Shown here: piece after piece, positions 1 through 12,399 of the stretch
Layout: each line of letters begins with the position of its first letter
How positions within the stretch are numbered: the stretch's first letter is position 1
DNA from: Phragmites australis
Lineage: Eukaryota; Streptophyta; Magnoliopsida; Poales; Poaceae
Length of the DNA stretch: 64,000 nucleotides
Reading direction: 5' to 3'
Assembly (NCBI RefSeq): GCF_958298935.1
Contig: NC_084927.1
Coordinates: forward strand, 32,252,001 to 32,316,000
The notes under the pieces: model-generated
Databases searched by the model: none
Seen by the model: the letters and a program-made list of their open reading frames with translations, nothing else
Told to the model about the DNA's origin: nothing
Made by a program: the position numbers and the translations under genes

Positions 1-2
1 TA

Positions 3-1430
3 GCGGTGCGAAGAATGGAAAAATACTTCCTCGGATTCATAGTCAAGAATATATTAAGAAATGATAACTCCGAAGCAGATGAACAAGCGAAAGCGGCTTC
101 GTAGAACCTGCCTATGCATTCAGATGTTTTCTATCAGAAGCTGAGTGAACCAGCCCTTGAAGACACTTTGAACCAAACGCGTCTTGTTGCAACAGTCGAA
201 AGCGAAGACTGGCGTTCTCCAATACTGGCTTATCTTCACGGTCAGAGAGACATTGAAGATGAGGTCGGAGCAAAGCGCATGGCCCAAAGGGCCAGAAATT
301 ACAAAGTTATGAAAAATAATTTGTACAAAGCCGGGGTCTGTGCACCGCTCTTGCGATGCATATCCCGGAAAGAAGGACAGAACCTGTTAAAACAAATTCA
401 CAGCGGGTTGTGCGGTTCTCACATCGGCACAAGAGCTCTAGTTGGAAAAGCATACATGCAAGGCTTCTATTGGCCGACGGCTGTAAACGATGCGGATCAA
501 ATGGTCCGAAGTTGTCAGTAGTGTCAATTATGGGCGAAGGGGTTAAACAGACCCACGACGAAGACACAACTCATTCCGCCGATTTGGCCACTAAGGCAGT
601 GGGGAATCGACATTATTGGGCAGCTGCCGCCAGCTCCAGGAAATTTGCGATATGCTGTGGTTGCAGTAGAGTACTTCTCAAAATGGGTGGAGGCAATGCC
701 ACTCGTGAGCATAACATCAAGAAACATACATAAATTTCTATGGCAGAATATCGTATGCCGCTTCGGAGTCCCAAGCGAAGTAACCGTGGATAATGGCACT
801 CAATTCGATACTGCAGGTTTCAGGGATTTCTGCAACAGTCTGGGGATAAAAGTAATTTTTGCATCCGTGTACCACCCACAATCTAATGGGGCAGTTGAGA
901 GAGCGAATGGCATCATCTTCGCTGGTGTCGCGAAGCGTCTTCAAGGGTTGCCAAAAGGGAAGTGGGTCGACGAATTGCCCAAGGTACTATGGTCATTAAG
1001 AACAACGGTTGCAAGACCAACTGGGTACACGCCATTTCGCCTCCTCTTCGGCGAAGAGGCCATGACCCTAGAGGAATGCAAAACCAAATCATTCAGGGTC
1101 GGGAACGAACCAGAGCAATGCGAAGAATTATCATCGAAGGATGCCCTTGAAGAAGTAAGATTGCAAGCCGCAGAAAATCTGGCCAATTATCAGCAGGAGA
1201 CAAGAATACGGAGAGATAGGAATATATCCGAAAAAACCTTCGCACCTGGAGATTTGGTGCTGCGAAGATTCGGTACAACAACATTAGTGGGAAAACTTCA
1301 GAGTAAATGGGATGGCCCTTTCTTAGTAAAAAGATCGTTAAGACCTGGCTCATATCATCTAGCTAATATGGAAGGTGAGGAGCTTCCGCACACCTGGAAA
1401 GCAGACAACCTTCGCAAGTTCTACGCCTGA
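3..1430 (+). pseudogene. Gypsy pol 3' end: RNase H tail and integrase, with nonsense codons
   Basis: One reading frame runs from the window edge to the stop at 1,428-1,430, broken by in-frame TAG codons at 102-104 and 519-521. Upstream of the first stop is the end of the RNase H region. Next comes the zinc-binding domain of integrase, with two His near HSGLCGSH and Cys residues around the second stop, which falls inside the CxxC pair. The catalytic core follows: GIDIIG at about 603-620 with the first Asp, VDNGTQF near 786 with the second Asp, and HPQSNGAVERANG near 874 with the Glu. The C-terminal part has the GDLVLRRF and KWDGPF motifs typical of gypsy integrases. The core residues are present but the two stops make the copy non-functional. 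The start lies outside the window. Confidence 0.9.
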
Positions 1431-1775
1431 AATCCGGCGACCAAGTCCAAGACTCCTATGTAATTTTTATTTCGCAATATTTCTTGTAATCAAATTGTAA
1501 GGGTACTGCACTCTTTTCCTCACAGGGGACCCCTTCGTTAGGGGGTGAGGTTTTTAACGAGGCAAGAACCCATGTAAACATTGATATAGTGGTACCCCAG
1601 AAAATACTGCTTGTCTCGAGTACTAGTAATTTATCGTCGAAGCACGCCAACCCAGGGGTGGATTGGCGTGCCAATCGACGACGCGAGGGCGGTGCGAAGT
1701 GTAAGCAAAAAGACGTACACTTTCGACCTTTTAAAAGAAAAATATATATATAAACAAAAAAAGAGAGAAACCATC
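1431..1775 (+). other. Post-integrase untranslated region of the gypsy element
   Basis: This is non-coding spacer between the integrase stop and the tandem array. It holds a short inverted pair of GGGG/CCCC blocks near 1,526-1,545 and a partly diverged version of the array sequence near 1,690-1,720. No convincing ORF is seen. Confidence 0.5.
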
Positions 1776-2560
1776 CGGGGGCTAAAAGTGCCTGCCCCCG
1801 CACCGAAGGAAAGACAAACCTTCGGGAGAAAAAACAAAGTGTCGCTTGACCTACGAAATGGCGGCGCACTTCGAGCAAAAGTCAGGGGCTAAGAGTGCCT
1901 ACCCCCGCACCGGAGGAAAAACAAACCTTCAGGAGAAAAAACGAAGTGTCGCTTGACCTACGAAATGGCGGCGCACTTCAGGCGGAAATCGGGGGCTAAA
2001 AACGCTCGCCACCGCACCGAAAGAAAAACAAACCTTTGGGAGAAAAAACAAAGTGTCGCTTGACCTACGAAATGGCGGCGCACTTCGAGCAAAAGTCGAG
2101 GGCTAAGAGTGCTTGCCCCCGCACCGAAGGAAGAACAAACTTTCGGGAGAAAAAACGAAGTGTTGCTTGACCTATGAAATGGCGGCGCACTTCGAGCAAA
2201 AGTCGGGAGCTAAGAGTGCCTGCCCCCGCACCGAAGGAAAAACAAACCTTCGGGAGAAAAAAAAACGAAGTGTCGCTTGACCTACGAAATGGCGGCGCAC
2301 TTTGAGCAAAAGTAGGGGGCTAAGAGTGCCTGCCCCCGCACCGAAGGAAAAACAAACATTCGGGAGAAAAAACGAAGTGTCGCTTGACCTACGAAATGGC
2401 GGCGCACTTCGAGCAAAAGTCGGGGGCTAAAAGTGCCTGCCCCCACACCGAAGGAAAAACAAACCTTCGGAAGAAAAACCGAAGTGTCGCTTGATCTGCG
2501 AAGCGACGACGCACTTCGGGCGGAAATTGGGGGCTAAAAACGCTCGCCATCGCATCGAAG
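1776..2560 (+). repeat. Tandem array of a 107-bp unit inside the gypsy element
   Basis: The anchor GTCGCTTGAC (one copy reads GTTGCTTGAC, the last GTCGCTTGAT) recurs at 1,841, 1,948, 2,055, 2,162, 2,272, 2,379 and 2,486. The spacing is 107 bp except for one step of 110 bp, where the A-run is longer. Each unit contains a G-run followed by CTAA, a C-run, then CACCGAAGG and CTTCGGGAG. About seven and a half units are present and the last one is the most diverged. Such arrays between pol and 3' LTR are known in Tat-lineage elements; no function is inferred. Confidence 0.92.
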
Positions 2561-2692
2561 AAAAATCAAACCTTCAAAGAACAAGTCGAAGAGTCGTCCA
2601 ACCTAACAAAAGGCGAACTAAGCGATTAACACAAAATCATTTGACCAACCGCATAAATCTCTACAGGCTGAAGTTACCTGCAACTAAAAATC

Positions 2693-2737
2693 GGGGGGGG
2701 GGGGGGGACGGTGTTTTACAATAATAATAATAATAAC
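2693..2737. repeat. G15 homopolymer followed by an (AAT)n microsatellite
   Basis: There are fifteen G at 2,693-2,707, then about five AAT units at 2,721-2,737. Tracts like these are prone to sequencing and assembly error. Confidence 0.9.
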
Positions 2738-2919
2738 ACAAGAACTGTGCAATCGCAAGAAACTACAGCAAAAATCGGGGGAACGACGCCGCTCGGTATG
2801 TCGAGTCCAAAGCCCCTCCCTACCATAAGGTTTGGAATGTCTCAAATCGCAAACAACGCTTCAGACACTATAGTCGCTGAAGTGTAACAAGAGAGAACAA
2901 GTCGTAATGCAAACCCAAT

Positions 2920-5298
2920 TTATTCCGCATAGTGATCAACATCTGGATCAACAAAATCCTTATACCAATGGCTGAAAGCAAATTGAAAAGCAACGCCTTT
3001 GCTGGCGTGAAAATGCGTCGTTGGGGCTGGTGGGGCCCCAACATGAGTCGAATATGATGGGGATATCCGAACATTACCTTCGCCACTGTTGTGCTTTACT
3101 ACTTGCGAAGAAGGGCCACGACGATAGCAAAGTTGCGGCCAGCGCAAAAGTGGCTCATCGTCTTGAGGCTCAACCTTTGGCTCAAGGAGCACAGACGAGC
3201 CTTCGACGTCTCCCCTCGCTATACGGCGCAGATCGCGTTCAGCTCGGCGACTAGCTAGCGTCGAAGGACTAAGGGATTTCCAAAATGCTTTTGTCCTAGC
3301 ATTCATATCATCATATGACCTACACTTCGCGTGCCAATACCGCTCCAGCTCGATATCGGCATGACGACGGTGAAAAGATTCCCAGCAAGACCAAGACACA
3401 TAAAAATTGTCCCTCATCATGGTCAAGGGGACAACTTCTTTGTCTACCTGCGCAGTGTCCGAAGGAAGGACCTGCGCAGGGAGCGCAGCAAGTTAAAAAC
3501 ACTTCGATATAAATATAAGATATATTACACAACCAATGTATTACATCGTTAATCACAAAAGCGAGACCAAAAACAAAACGACCCTTCGCGCTGATTCAGC
3601 CCACCTTTCCAGTATCTTCGGCCGTCGCGGTTGTCGCTTTCGACGAGGGATCATCCCTCGCCTTGGCCTGGAAAAAAGATGTTTGATTACAAATAATTTA
3701 TTTATGACCTTAGACCAGATAACGTAATAGGTAACTCAGCGTACTCGTTGTCGGTTCATCTCCGCTTCTCGAAGAGCGAGCTCGCGGCTGTGCTTGCACC
3801 AATAGTTGGTGGTAAATGATCGGCCGGTGCTATTCGACGCTTTCGTAACGGCCGAGGTCGACAGGTCCACTGGATACTGGAAGGAGGGCCTCTGGAGAGC
3901 AGTATGATGGTCACAACCCGTCATCTTGATAGACTGCACGAGACTTCGGGCGGCAACCATCGCACAAAAGTCGCCATAAAGTTGCGCGACAGGCAGGAGG
4001 CTTCCGCTGGTTTCGTTGATCCAATTTATATGTCCCCCCAGCCCGACAAGTTCCATTGTTGGGGGAGTCGCCGAGGCACCAATACCTTCTAAGGTATGGC
4101 TGATGGCTTCGCAGGCGGCAACTGCCTTCGGCTCAAGCTCCCCAATAACATTAAGGGCATCATCGGAAAAAGCCTTCGCCTCGCTCAATTCGGATTGTAG
4201 CCGCTGCGTTTTTGCCTTCTCTGATGCACAAAGTTCCTGCAGGTCGCACACTTGCACCTCAGAGGACTGTAGGTTTTGGCGAAGGCAGCTTACTTCGCTT
4301 TCGGCAATTTGCTTCTCCTAGCGAAGGGTGCTGAGCTCCTTTTCAAGCTATTCCAGGCGTGATTCAGCATCCTTCGCTCGACGCGACAACTCGCGCTTTT
4401 CGCCTTCGGCTTTCTCTGCCTGTTTTTGCAGCATGTCAATCTATGTGTGTGTGCTCCGTGCTCAGGGTTCAGATTTCTCAGCCTGCTTGCGCTGAGCCCG
4501 CGATAGAAGCAAGGACTGCAACATCGACACAAGTCAGCAAAATACTAAGTATAATAATGTAAGAAAATAAACAATATACCTTCGCAATAGCCACGTCAGA
4601 GGCATCGAGCAGCTCGTTGGTGGACTTCTAGCCGAGAGGGATTTCGAGTTCAGGGTGGACGAAGGTACCAAAAATCTTCTTCGCGTCACCAACCTCCCCG
4701 GCGCTTGGCTCAAAAGCGGCAGGCCTCAACGCCTCAGGCGCAACGGCCTTCGCGTCAAGCAGCCCGCCGAGGCCCATCAATCCCTCCCCGCTGCGGCGGG
4801 GCGCACTCGGTGTAGATGCTTCGGTCTCAGAGGACGAGCTCGAAGGCGAAGAGGGCGAGGAGTACGCCACCACGTCAACGTTGTCGGTACCCTCGGCTTC
4901 AGGCTCCTGAGTGGTGGCCTCGGGTATCATCCCCGCCTCTGTCAACTCCTCGTCATCGCTCAGGATCAGCGTTGGAAGATCGACGCGGGAGCAGAACAAT
5001 GACTTCGAGGCCTAGCCCTCCTGCGCGCCTTCGGAACTTTCCCGCTGGGGCATATCGCGCGACGCAGCGGAGCCCTCTGGAGATGTTTCTGTATTAAAAA
5101 CTTCGCGTAGCCTCTTCTGGAGGGCAAGAGCTTTCTTAGTCCGGCCTCCCTTCGGCGATCGCTCAGGGTGTTTTCTCTTCGTTGAAGGACCAACGGCGGC
5201 CTCTTCGCCTTCGTCTGCTGCTGGAGAACCTTCCATGCCACTCTGCAGCACGGCGGCGATCTTCGGCCGTTCAGGATAGGATAGGCCTCGATATTCAA
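2920..5298 (-). pseudogene. Degenerate C-terminal remains of the antisense gypsy ORF
   Basis: Several overlapping minus-strand open stretches (4,966-5,298; 4,628-4,999; 3,736-4,257; 2,920-3,426) lie in line with the better preserved PF04195-like ORF upstream on the same strand. Read in order they give a Lys/Arg-rich acidic linker (KRKHPERSPKGGRTKK-like), an Asp/Glu/Ser-rich stretch, a heptad-like segment around SEKAKTQRLQSELSEAKAF that looks like coiled coil, and a tail with HWYKDFVDPD. The frame changes and stops show decay. Assignment as the C-terminal half of one antisense protein rests on strand, order and composition; a spliced structure cannot be excluded. Confidence 0.6.
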
Positions 5299-5571
5299 AA
5301 ACTCTATTCAGTCTTCGAATGAGGCCTTGGTCGGCACAGAGCTATGCTTCGCCTGGTGTGAACTTGCCGACCAACATTATAGCCTTGGCCTCTACTTCAG
5401 CCACTGATAAATCTGAAAAATATCAAAACCGTTAGGCAAGGACATGCAAATTGTATGAGCAACTACGGATAAGAGAGTACCTGCAAAGCCATGTACAGCA
5501 GGGTGGGGCCGGCAGAGCCCCTCGGGCCCTTTTTCCCCGAACTCCGGAATAGCCCAACCCTGGCTCAGGGG

Positions 5572-6471
5572 CTAAACTCCGGCAGCTATGAACTCCACCA
5601 CCAGGTCGCGAGTTGAAAGATATTTCGCGCACCTGGCGAAGGCCTCGAGAGCCGTCTGTTGCGACGACTTCAATCGCACATCGGGTGCACGGTTTCCCTT
5701 CACCTCTTCGCATTTTGATACGAGATATTCCTCGGTGTCCACCTTGTGGTAGAACCACCATTGGGTCCAGTCACTAGGCCACTTGTTCTTATACACCACG
5801 ACGGGCGTAGATAGCCCAGCGCGATATGCGAAATTCAAGCAGCCATAGTGAGCCTCGCTCTGCACTCCGCGAGCAAAGATTGGGTTGGGTTGGTGATGAA
5901 GTCGGTGTGCGGCAGCGAAGGCCCTGACAGACGCTTTCACACCCTCCGAACGAGCTGCCCAGGCGAAGAGACCCATCCTCACTATGGCGTTGGGGGTCAG
6001 CTGATGGAGATAGACTTTGAACAATTTCAATACTTTAATGACCATCTCATCGCAAGGGAGGCGAAGACTGGCTCGAAAATAGTGCACAAATACAACAGCC
6101 TCGTCATCAGCTGACTCCGGTATCTCCTGTTGGCCGGGAAGCCGGATCTTTGAAACATCGCTGATTAAACCCTCCCTCACAAGGCCGGCCAACACTTCGC
6201 CGTCCACCTTGGACTGCCCGATCCAGTAAGTCTTCGGGCGAGAAGATCGAAGCTTTGATGCCATCTGGTCCAAGGGGTGACTCCAGCAGCAAATTGCGCG
6301 AAGAGTTTTAAACCGGGGGCTTCCTCCAAAACGCTCGAGAAACTTTAGTCGACTTCGTACGAGAGCGACAGCTTCAGCAAAGGCGTGGTAAAAAATATTG
6401 ACAGCGGCTCGATATTTATAGTGCGAGGCAGTGGCGGTTACAATTGCCCGCATCGAAATTTGAACCGGCAC
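5572..6471 (-). pseudogene. Antisense 'putative gypsy type transposon' ORF (PF04195-like)
   Basis: A 299-residue minus-strand frame contains the segment DEAVVFVHYFRASLRLPCDE, followed by VLKLFKVYLHQLTPNAIVRM. I recognise this as the plant domain known as Transposase_28, or 'putative gypsy type transposon'. The family is found in grass LTR elements and runs opposite to gag-pol, as here. Its biochemical role is unknown. The N-terminus seems to start within the untranslated 3' part of the element, and the C-terminal half is broken in the next interval. I score it as a pseudogene because the downstream portion is frame-shifted, although this segment alone is open. Confidence 0.75.
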
Positions 6472-6710
6472 TGGAAACCATGCTTAGGTATACATCAAGG
6501 ACATTAAATGCAGGCAGTTACTGAGAACGTTCGGCAGTTACCGAGGAGCCGTTTGTCAATCAATAAAAAAAACCCTTATATACAACAACAAAACTCAACG
6601 GCATGCATTGACCCCAGTACACTTCAACAGGCCGAAGGGGTCGGCGTTGAGATATCTCGCAGGCTACAGGCTCGGCCTATCGAAGATAAACCTTGCCAGT
6701 AGGGGACTAC

Positions 6711-7336
6711 TGTTGGGGATGATCTCCCCCCCCCCCTCCACTTCGAAGGGAACCGCGAAGTCTACTAGAGATGCTGCGTGATAGCCTTTGTGGTTTTGTT
6801 ACAGGGAGTTCATCTGTTAGCGGCGAAGATCGTAGAGCAACGTTGGTCGAAGGGTGTAGTCGCGCTCTCATCTTCGACTTCCTGTACCAGCGAAGACGAA
6901 GGAGACCTTTGACTGAAGAGCGAAGCCCGGGTCCGCAGTCTGCATCGTTCGCAGCTGGCAAAGACGCAAGCTGACCCTCGTCGGGGGGACGAAGGCTATC
7001 TGACGGGCATCCGGGCGAAGGAGGCTTCGACGCCTTTCGGAGAGATGAATCACCTCGACACAGTGGGCCCGATTTCGATCGCCTAAGGTACTGCTGTAAT
7101 TATGCGATTATGCTTATTTGTACCATAATGCCCCCAGATATTTCGGGAATGTAGCAGGTAAGGGAGTAAAATTTGTAAACGGCACCTATGGTTGCCGGGT
7201 ACGGGCTATAAATAGAGCCACAGTGTAACCAGAAGGAGTATCAAAGAACTGTTCCGTCTCCAACACGCGTCGCTCTGAGTGCCCTCCGATATCTCCGTAT
7301 CCGAAGGCTCTCCTTGTCTGGGAACCAGTCCCAACA
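6711..7336 (+). repeat. 3' LTR of the gypsy element (626 bp)
   Basis: The LTR starts TGTTGGG at 6,711 and ends CCCAACA at 7,330-7,336, a perfect 7-bp terminal inverted repeat of the TG...CA type. It is CGAAG-rich like the rest of the element and has an internal C11 run (6,726-6,736). The 5' LTR is not in the window, so the age cannot be estimated from LTR divergence. Confidence 0.88.
7207..7214 (+). promoter_or_regulatory. TATA box of the gypsy LTR
   Basis: TATAAATA lies about 120 bp before the end of the LTR, the usual place for the U3/R promoter of such elements. Confidence 0.65.
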
Positions 7337-7410
7337 CAATACCCTATATGCCTATAAGAATATTGGTAATTGTACTTGAAAAAATAATCCTGTCCTTTTA
7401 CATTGTTCAG

Positions 7411-9740
7411 ATAGAGCATGCTCATAATGGGTTGGAACCTTTGGTTATTGCTGCAATTCCTACTGTGAAGTATAATTGTGAGGCTTTCCATTCTAAAGAT
7501 GATGCCCAGTAAGTGCAAATTTATCCATACGAACTAAAGATTAGCTTTTTTTTTTGGTGCTTCAATGTATTAAAAATGCTTCCAATATCGGTGAGACTAT
7601 TCAAATTATCGTCACTGAAATGTCTTGATTCATGAAAATGTGAAGACGGTGAGCTAAGTAGTTTTTCACCTGGCAATTGGTGGATGTAGCTCCAGACCAA
7701 TGATCCATGAGCTATCAATAGCAGAATTACTGGTCATATGGTTTGTAACTCTTACATAGGCGCAGCCGCGCAAGAGCTATTCCTTCATGTTTTAATTAAC
7801 ATGTCTGTTCTTATTTCCCCTAAACATTTGGGCTTGGTTGGAAGTTACTTTAGATGAAACATAATAAACTCACATGTATGTGTGCATGCACTTGTTGGAG
7901 TATTCGTGCCAAGATATGTTTATATAGAAGCATATTTTAGTGCATCACATGAACTCAAGTTATGACTTGCTGTTGACTTGGAAACGGTATGTTGACGATT
8001 TATGAACCGTCGATCTAACAAACTTGTTGAAGAGGTAGATGATGCTTTGAGTAGACAAATCACAGGAGAGCAAATAGGGTTTTTATACAAGTTCGGACCT
8101 CCTTAGTATAATAACTCAACTCTACGTCATGTTTGTCTTGTATTGATTTGAGTCTGTTATAAGGGAGTATGTGGCTAGCTTAGATAGATCTAAACCTAAT
8201 CGACGATTTCTTTGCTTTGCTTCGGGTGTCTTCTGGCTTGTAGAAAGGCTTGTGCGACTTATTCGACTTGTCCTCCGCAGGGACCCCATGCTCTCTCTAT
8301 ATATAGGGGATGTCGTACGCTTTCTGGAGTTTTCATTTCTGTTCTTGAACATAAACTTTCCTGTTTATAGAATATCCTGGGTACCTACAGTTAGTTTACT
8401 TTTCATCTAGGGATCATTTTCCCGGAGATAGCTATATGCCCTGAGAATTACGGGAAACCTGAGATGCCCCGATATGATAGTTATCCTATAGCCATCGTCA
8501 CGGTCCAAGCTAGAGTGAGTACATGAAGGTTTGGTTTGGATAAGACAACTAAACCTCCTCTAATGAGCTTGTTTCGGATTCTAATCTAGCACTGTTTGCT
8601 GATTGAGCTTTAGTTTGAAATACCTTGTGGCTTAAGTGGAAAGGGGACAATCAATGTTGTAAAATTTCATTTTGAAGGGTTTCAACTCTTAACCCAACTC
8701 AAGTCTGGAGTACAATAATTACACATACAAGTCTTCTGTGGCGAGTCTAGCAACGGATCATAGGGGGATGAGCAGACATTTAATATACATATATTTGAAC
8801 AGCACTTAGAGACATCATATGGTCAACCCACTATACATTTAAAACCTCTCCAGTCTCCATTATCTAGGTTCTGTAATAGTTTATTTGGACTCTTGGAGTA
8901 AAAATAGCAATACAACAATGCTGTATTTGTTTAGCAAAATAAGAAAAATGTGTAGGCTGTTGTTCTTGCCCTTGGCCTTCTCTACACCTGCAGTATTCCC
9001 ATACTCGTGGCTGCTAGCAATGAAGGTCCCGGAATCTGTGTTTTGCCCATCGGTGGCAACCAGGAGGCTGCTCCTGCTGCTTCAGTTCTTGGCTAGCCCC
9101 TGCAAGTCATTAAGCCTTTTAAACTTTGTATGAGCACACAAAATCCTCAAATTCAGCCTAAACACCAGAAGCTTAAAAGACTTGCGTATTCAACTAGAAT
9201 TGGTGCATTCTTGTAGTCGATTCAACTTAAAATTCACATATAATTTTGGACCAAATTTGCACACTTGCATCTTCTTGGATTAATGTGGAGTCGTTTTGAT
9301 CTACTATCAAGTAATAAGTAAACCTTGTGCACTGTCCAGCCTTAGTTGCTGTGATGCCTGTAGCGTTGTATAAATTATTGTTTTTAGGAGAACTAAACTT
9401 TTTCATGATTGATTGTTTTAACAGGTCCTCCTATATGTTTAGGTGAATACAAGGACAAATAGATTCTAAGAATCATACATGCCATCATAACTTTCACCTT
9501 GCCTGCTTAGATCTATGGTTGCAGAAGCAGACGACTTACCCGATATGCCGGATCTCACTGAAAAGGCTGCAGGCTGCCATGTCATCTGCACGTAGCATCC
9601 AGCAACTCCCCACCGTCCCAGAGAATTCCGTGAACCCAAAGCATCAATGGTTCCTCCCTGTTCATCAAGATCACAGAGGTCAAAATAATAGCCCAGAGAC
9701 ACAAGAGTCAGTAGAAATGGTTATTGAAATTCGACAATGA
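7411..9740 (+). pseudogene. Decayed ATL-type RING-H2 ubiquitin-ligase gene (two exons left)
   Basis: The first visible exon, 7,411-7,508, follows a TTGTTCAG acceptor, encodes HAHNGLEPLVIAAIPT...AFHSKDDAQ and ends at a canonical GTAAGT donor. This is the segment that precedes the RING domain in plant ATL-like proteins. An intron of about 1.9 kb follows. The second exon starts after ACAG at 9,425 and encodes ICLGEYKDK, then (after a change of frame) CHHNFHLACLDLWLQKQTTY and PIC, the RING-H2 core, then a Ser/Gln-rich tail to the stop at 9,738-9,740. Damage: a frameshift at the first Cys pair, a TAG after EYKDK, a second frameshift before CHHNFH, and Tyr in place of the Cys in the C-P-I-C motif. 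Upstream exons are missing, replaced by the gypsy element on the left. The intact family attaches ubiquitin through E2 recruitment, usually at membranes. Confidence 0.82.
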
Positions 9741-12399
9741 ATACAACAATGACGTGACTATAGAAGCGGCGGAGGCAAATGTGAAACTATACCTAGCATC
9801 AGTATGCTCTGCGGGGCCGTGGATATCGTGTCCTTCACTGCATTGTTGCAGCATTATAATGTTTGATCTCAGAGTTTCTTTGCAAATGAAACATTTTATG
9901 TACATTTCACGTGGTAGGTTAGCATGTTGTATCATGAGACATTAGTGGCCTTGAGTTCTTTCTTATGTGACGGTGAATTTGTAAATACGGTAACAGTAGT
10001 TAATTTAGCCTCGGATAAATTGCAGCAAAAATATTTGCCTTTTGGTTCCCTAAAGCTAGTGATGCACAATCGCATCTGTTTTTAAAAGGTTCTCGTGTGA
10101 GCTATTCCTTCGGTTATTTAGTGGATTGTGGCATTTGACAGTAATCTTGTTCATCAAACACAAAAAAGAATCCTGAAGAATTCAAACAAAGCCTGAAGCG
10201 TGAACCAAGCCAAGGCTTGAATGGTTAGTGGAGTTAGTTGTATCATCTGTGTATTATGGATTAAATTTTAGGTTTATTCTTTATATATCTCATAAAGATT
10301 GAATATTCTTTTAATGATAGGCGTCATACCAACCAATAAGGAGATGTTTATGATGATTTTGTTAATTTTCAAACTCTGTGTTGAAAGAATGCTACCATGT
10401 TAACCTCTTTTAACTTCGGCTGATCTCAGCCGACCCTAAGGATAGGAAGCGATCCATGACGCTAGCACTCTCCTAATGGGCTAATTTGGTCGCGGGTATG
10501 GAACCGAAGGATAGCCAAGGAGTGGAGCCCGAAGGCTAAATCTTCGAGAGGTCAAAGACCATTGAAGGAGTTAGTGAGACCCGAGGAGTTAGCTGAGGCG
10601 GAGAGAGAGCCCAAAGGAGTGAAATCCGAAGAACATCCGAGGATCTGAAGGTTCGACTTTCGGAGGCCAGAGGGATCCGAAGGTTCAATTTCCACAGGCC
10701 AGATGATTGGCATACCGAAGGTCATCTTAGATCGAAGATAGTCATAAGAACGTAAATGTAAAGTCCTATATTGGTATGTCTTATATATGTACAATGACTG
10801 AAATATCTCAAAAATATTCTAATAGATAGGGATACCAATGTAATATAAACCTGGATGATTGGGTATGACTATGAATATCCCACCATTTTGGTGTAGTGGG
10901 AGAATGGATTACAGCTCCACCATAAACTTATTTATTGTGTTGTGATCCCGATTCTCATGATCACAACAATCCACATCTCTGGTGTTCAGTAGGTACTGTG
11001 TGAGTGTATACGTGTAGTGGTGTGAGTATATACGTGCTTCTCCGTATTGTACTAGTATTAAAAAAAAAGCCTGAGGCACTTGTAGGGATCATAATTTTAT
11101 CCGTTTACCTGCGGGTTAATACCATAATAGGGTTGGATATGAGTAGCATTTGGTACCCGCGGATACGTTTATGAGCGAAAAATACTAACAATAGGTATAC
11201 GGATATGGGTATAGATAAATTCATACCAATGACACTCATTTACTCATATAGGTCTATAATAAGTGGACCCATTTCTCTGAACCCTAGCATTCAACATTCA
11301 CATCATATAAATACTCACTATACAGTAGCCCAGCTCTCCCTCTTCTCGACCTCACCCTCAGTAGCTCTGCCCACCACCCCGTGCCACCATCGCGCGTCGT
11401 TACCTGCCCGCCCACCACCCTATGGGTAAATAGACATACCTACGAGTGACGGATTTTATATTGACCCTTTGCTCACAAGCGTAATCTATGAATGAATAAG
11501 TAACCAATAGATACGGATAACCAATACGTACGGATATAAGTAAGCAATATGGTAACCATCTTACCCGATTGACTATCCTAAGCACGTGCTTATTTCTGTC
11601 TTTGTAGGACTTGCTTATCAACGAAATATCTCCTTGATTGCCAGGACACGCAGATTAAGGCAACGATTTCTGCGAGGCCGTACCAGCTACCACGACATGC
11701 CATCCAATCATCCATCATCAGTAATCCTGACTGTTTTCCCCCGCTTTCCTCACCGTGCAATTACACGCTACGCCTATCTGTCTGTCAATCACAAACCACT
11801 CCATTTTTTGCTTCGTCTTTCACAGCGGTTACCGTCTCAGCTCACTAGGCAACGATTCGGATCCAGGTGTAACCGTGTGGTGTGGACGCATGAGCAGGAC
11901 AGCACGAGATGGCGCTATCACCGTCCCCTATCGGCCTAGCGAGGTACCAGAAGGCGAAGAACGCGGCGGATTGAGCCGTCCCTCTCGCCGGTTTCCGTCG
12001 CGGAGCATCTGCGGGCGCGCCACCTGCCGAGCAGGGTAAAAACTGACCGGATTTTTTTCGTCCGTTCGATGCTCGAACCGTTTCGTATGTTAATCGGACT
12101 TCGAATATTTGATATCTGAATAATGTTAATCGGATTTCGAATATTCGATATCCGAATAAAATCTTAGATATCAAATTAGATCTCGGATATTTATATCGGA
12201 TATCGAATTCAGATGTAGAAATTAAATATCTATCAGATATCTGATATCCGAGAATAAAATCGGATATATTTAAAAATAATCATATAACTATCTGAGCTTA
12301 TTGTTTGAGCATGTAATTTTTTGGTACGGAGTTGAATGAAGATGATTTTATATTAAAACTATAGTTCTCGATGAGATCTACAAGTTTATAGTTGGCTTT
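9741..12399. other. Intergenic, repeat-like DNA
   Basis: No gene is supported. 9,741-9,950 looks like the 3' trailer of the RING pseudogene. 10,400-10,760 is a moderately GC-rich block with CGAAGG/CCGAAG words, resembling a retrotransposon fragment. 11,040-11,620 holds simple A-runs and GGATACG/GTATCCG words. 12,060-12,260 is AT-rich with many repeats and inversions of GATATC and TCGAATATT, a low-complexity palindromic patch. A related GATATC-rich patch is inserted at 43.46-43.72 kb. Confidence 0.5.

Larger units (their letters stand above)
1..7336 (+). mobile_element. Ty3/gypsy LTR retrotransposon, 3' part (Tat/Grande-like), degenerate
   Basis: The window opens inside this element. In order it holds the end of pol (RNase H end and integrase), a 107-bp tandem array, a G15 run with (AAT)n, a long block with coding traces on the minus strand, and a 3' LTR. 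An antisense ORF and tandem repeats between integrase and the 3' LTR are known from Tat-lineage grass elements such as Grande, so I infer that lineage. The 5' LTR, gag, protease and reverse transcriptase lie outside the window. The bases after the LTR, CAATA (7,337-7,341), are the candidate target duplication, but the matching left copy cannot be seen. The motif CGAAG/CTTCG is very frequent over the whole element and rare in the flanking DNA. Confidence 0.9.

Noticed and set aside
1776..2560. Centromeric or other satellite
   Set aside because: The 107-bp units are confined to a retrotransposon interior and number about seven, so they belong to the element.
10390..10965. Possible solo LTR
   Set aside because: Composition resembles an LTR, but no convincing TG...CA ends or target duplication could be found.
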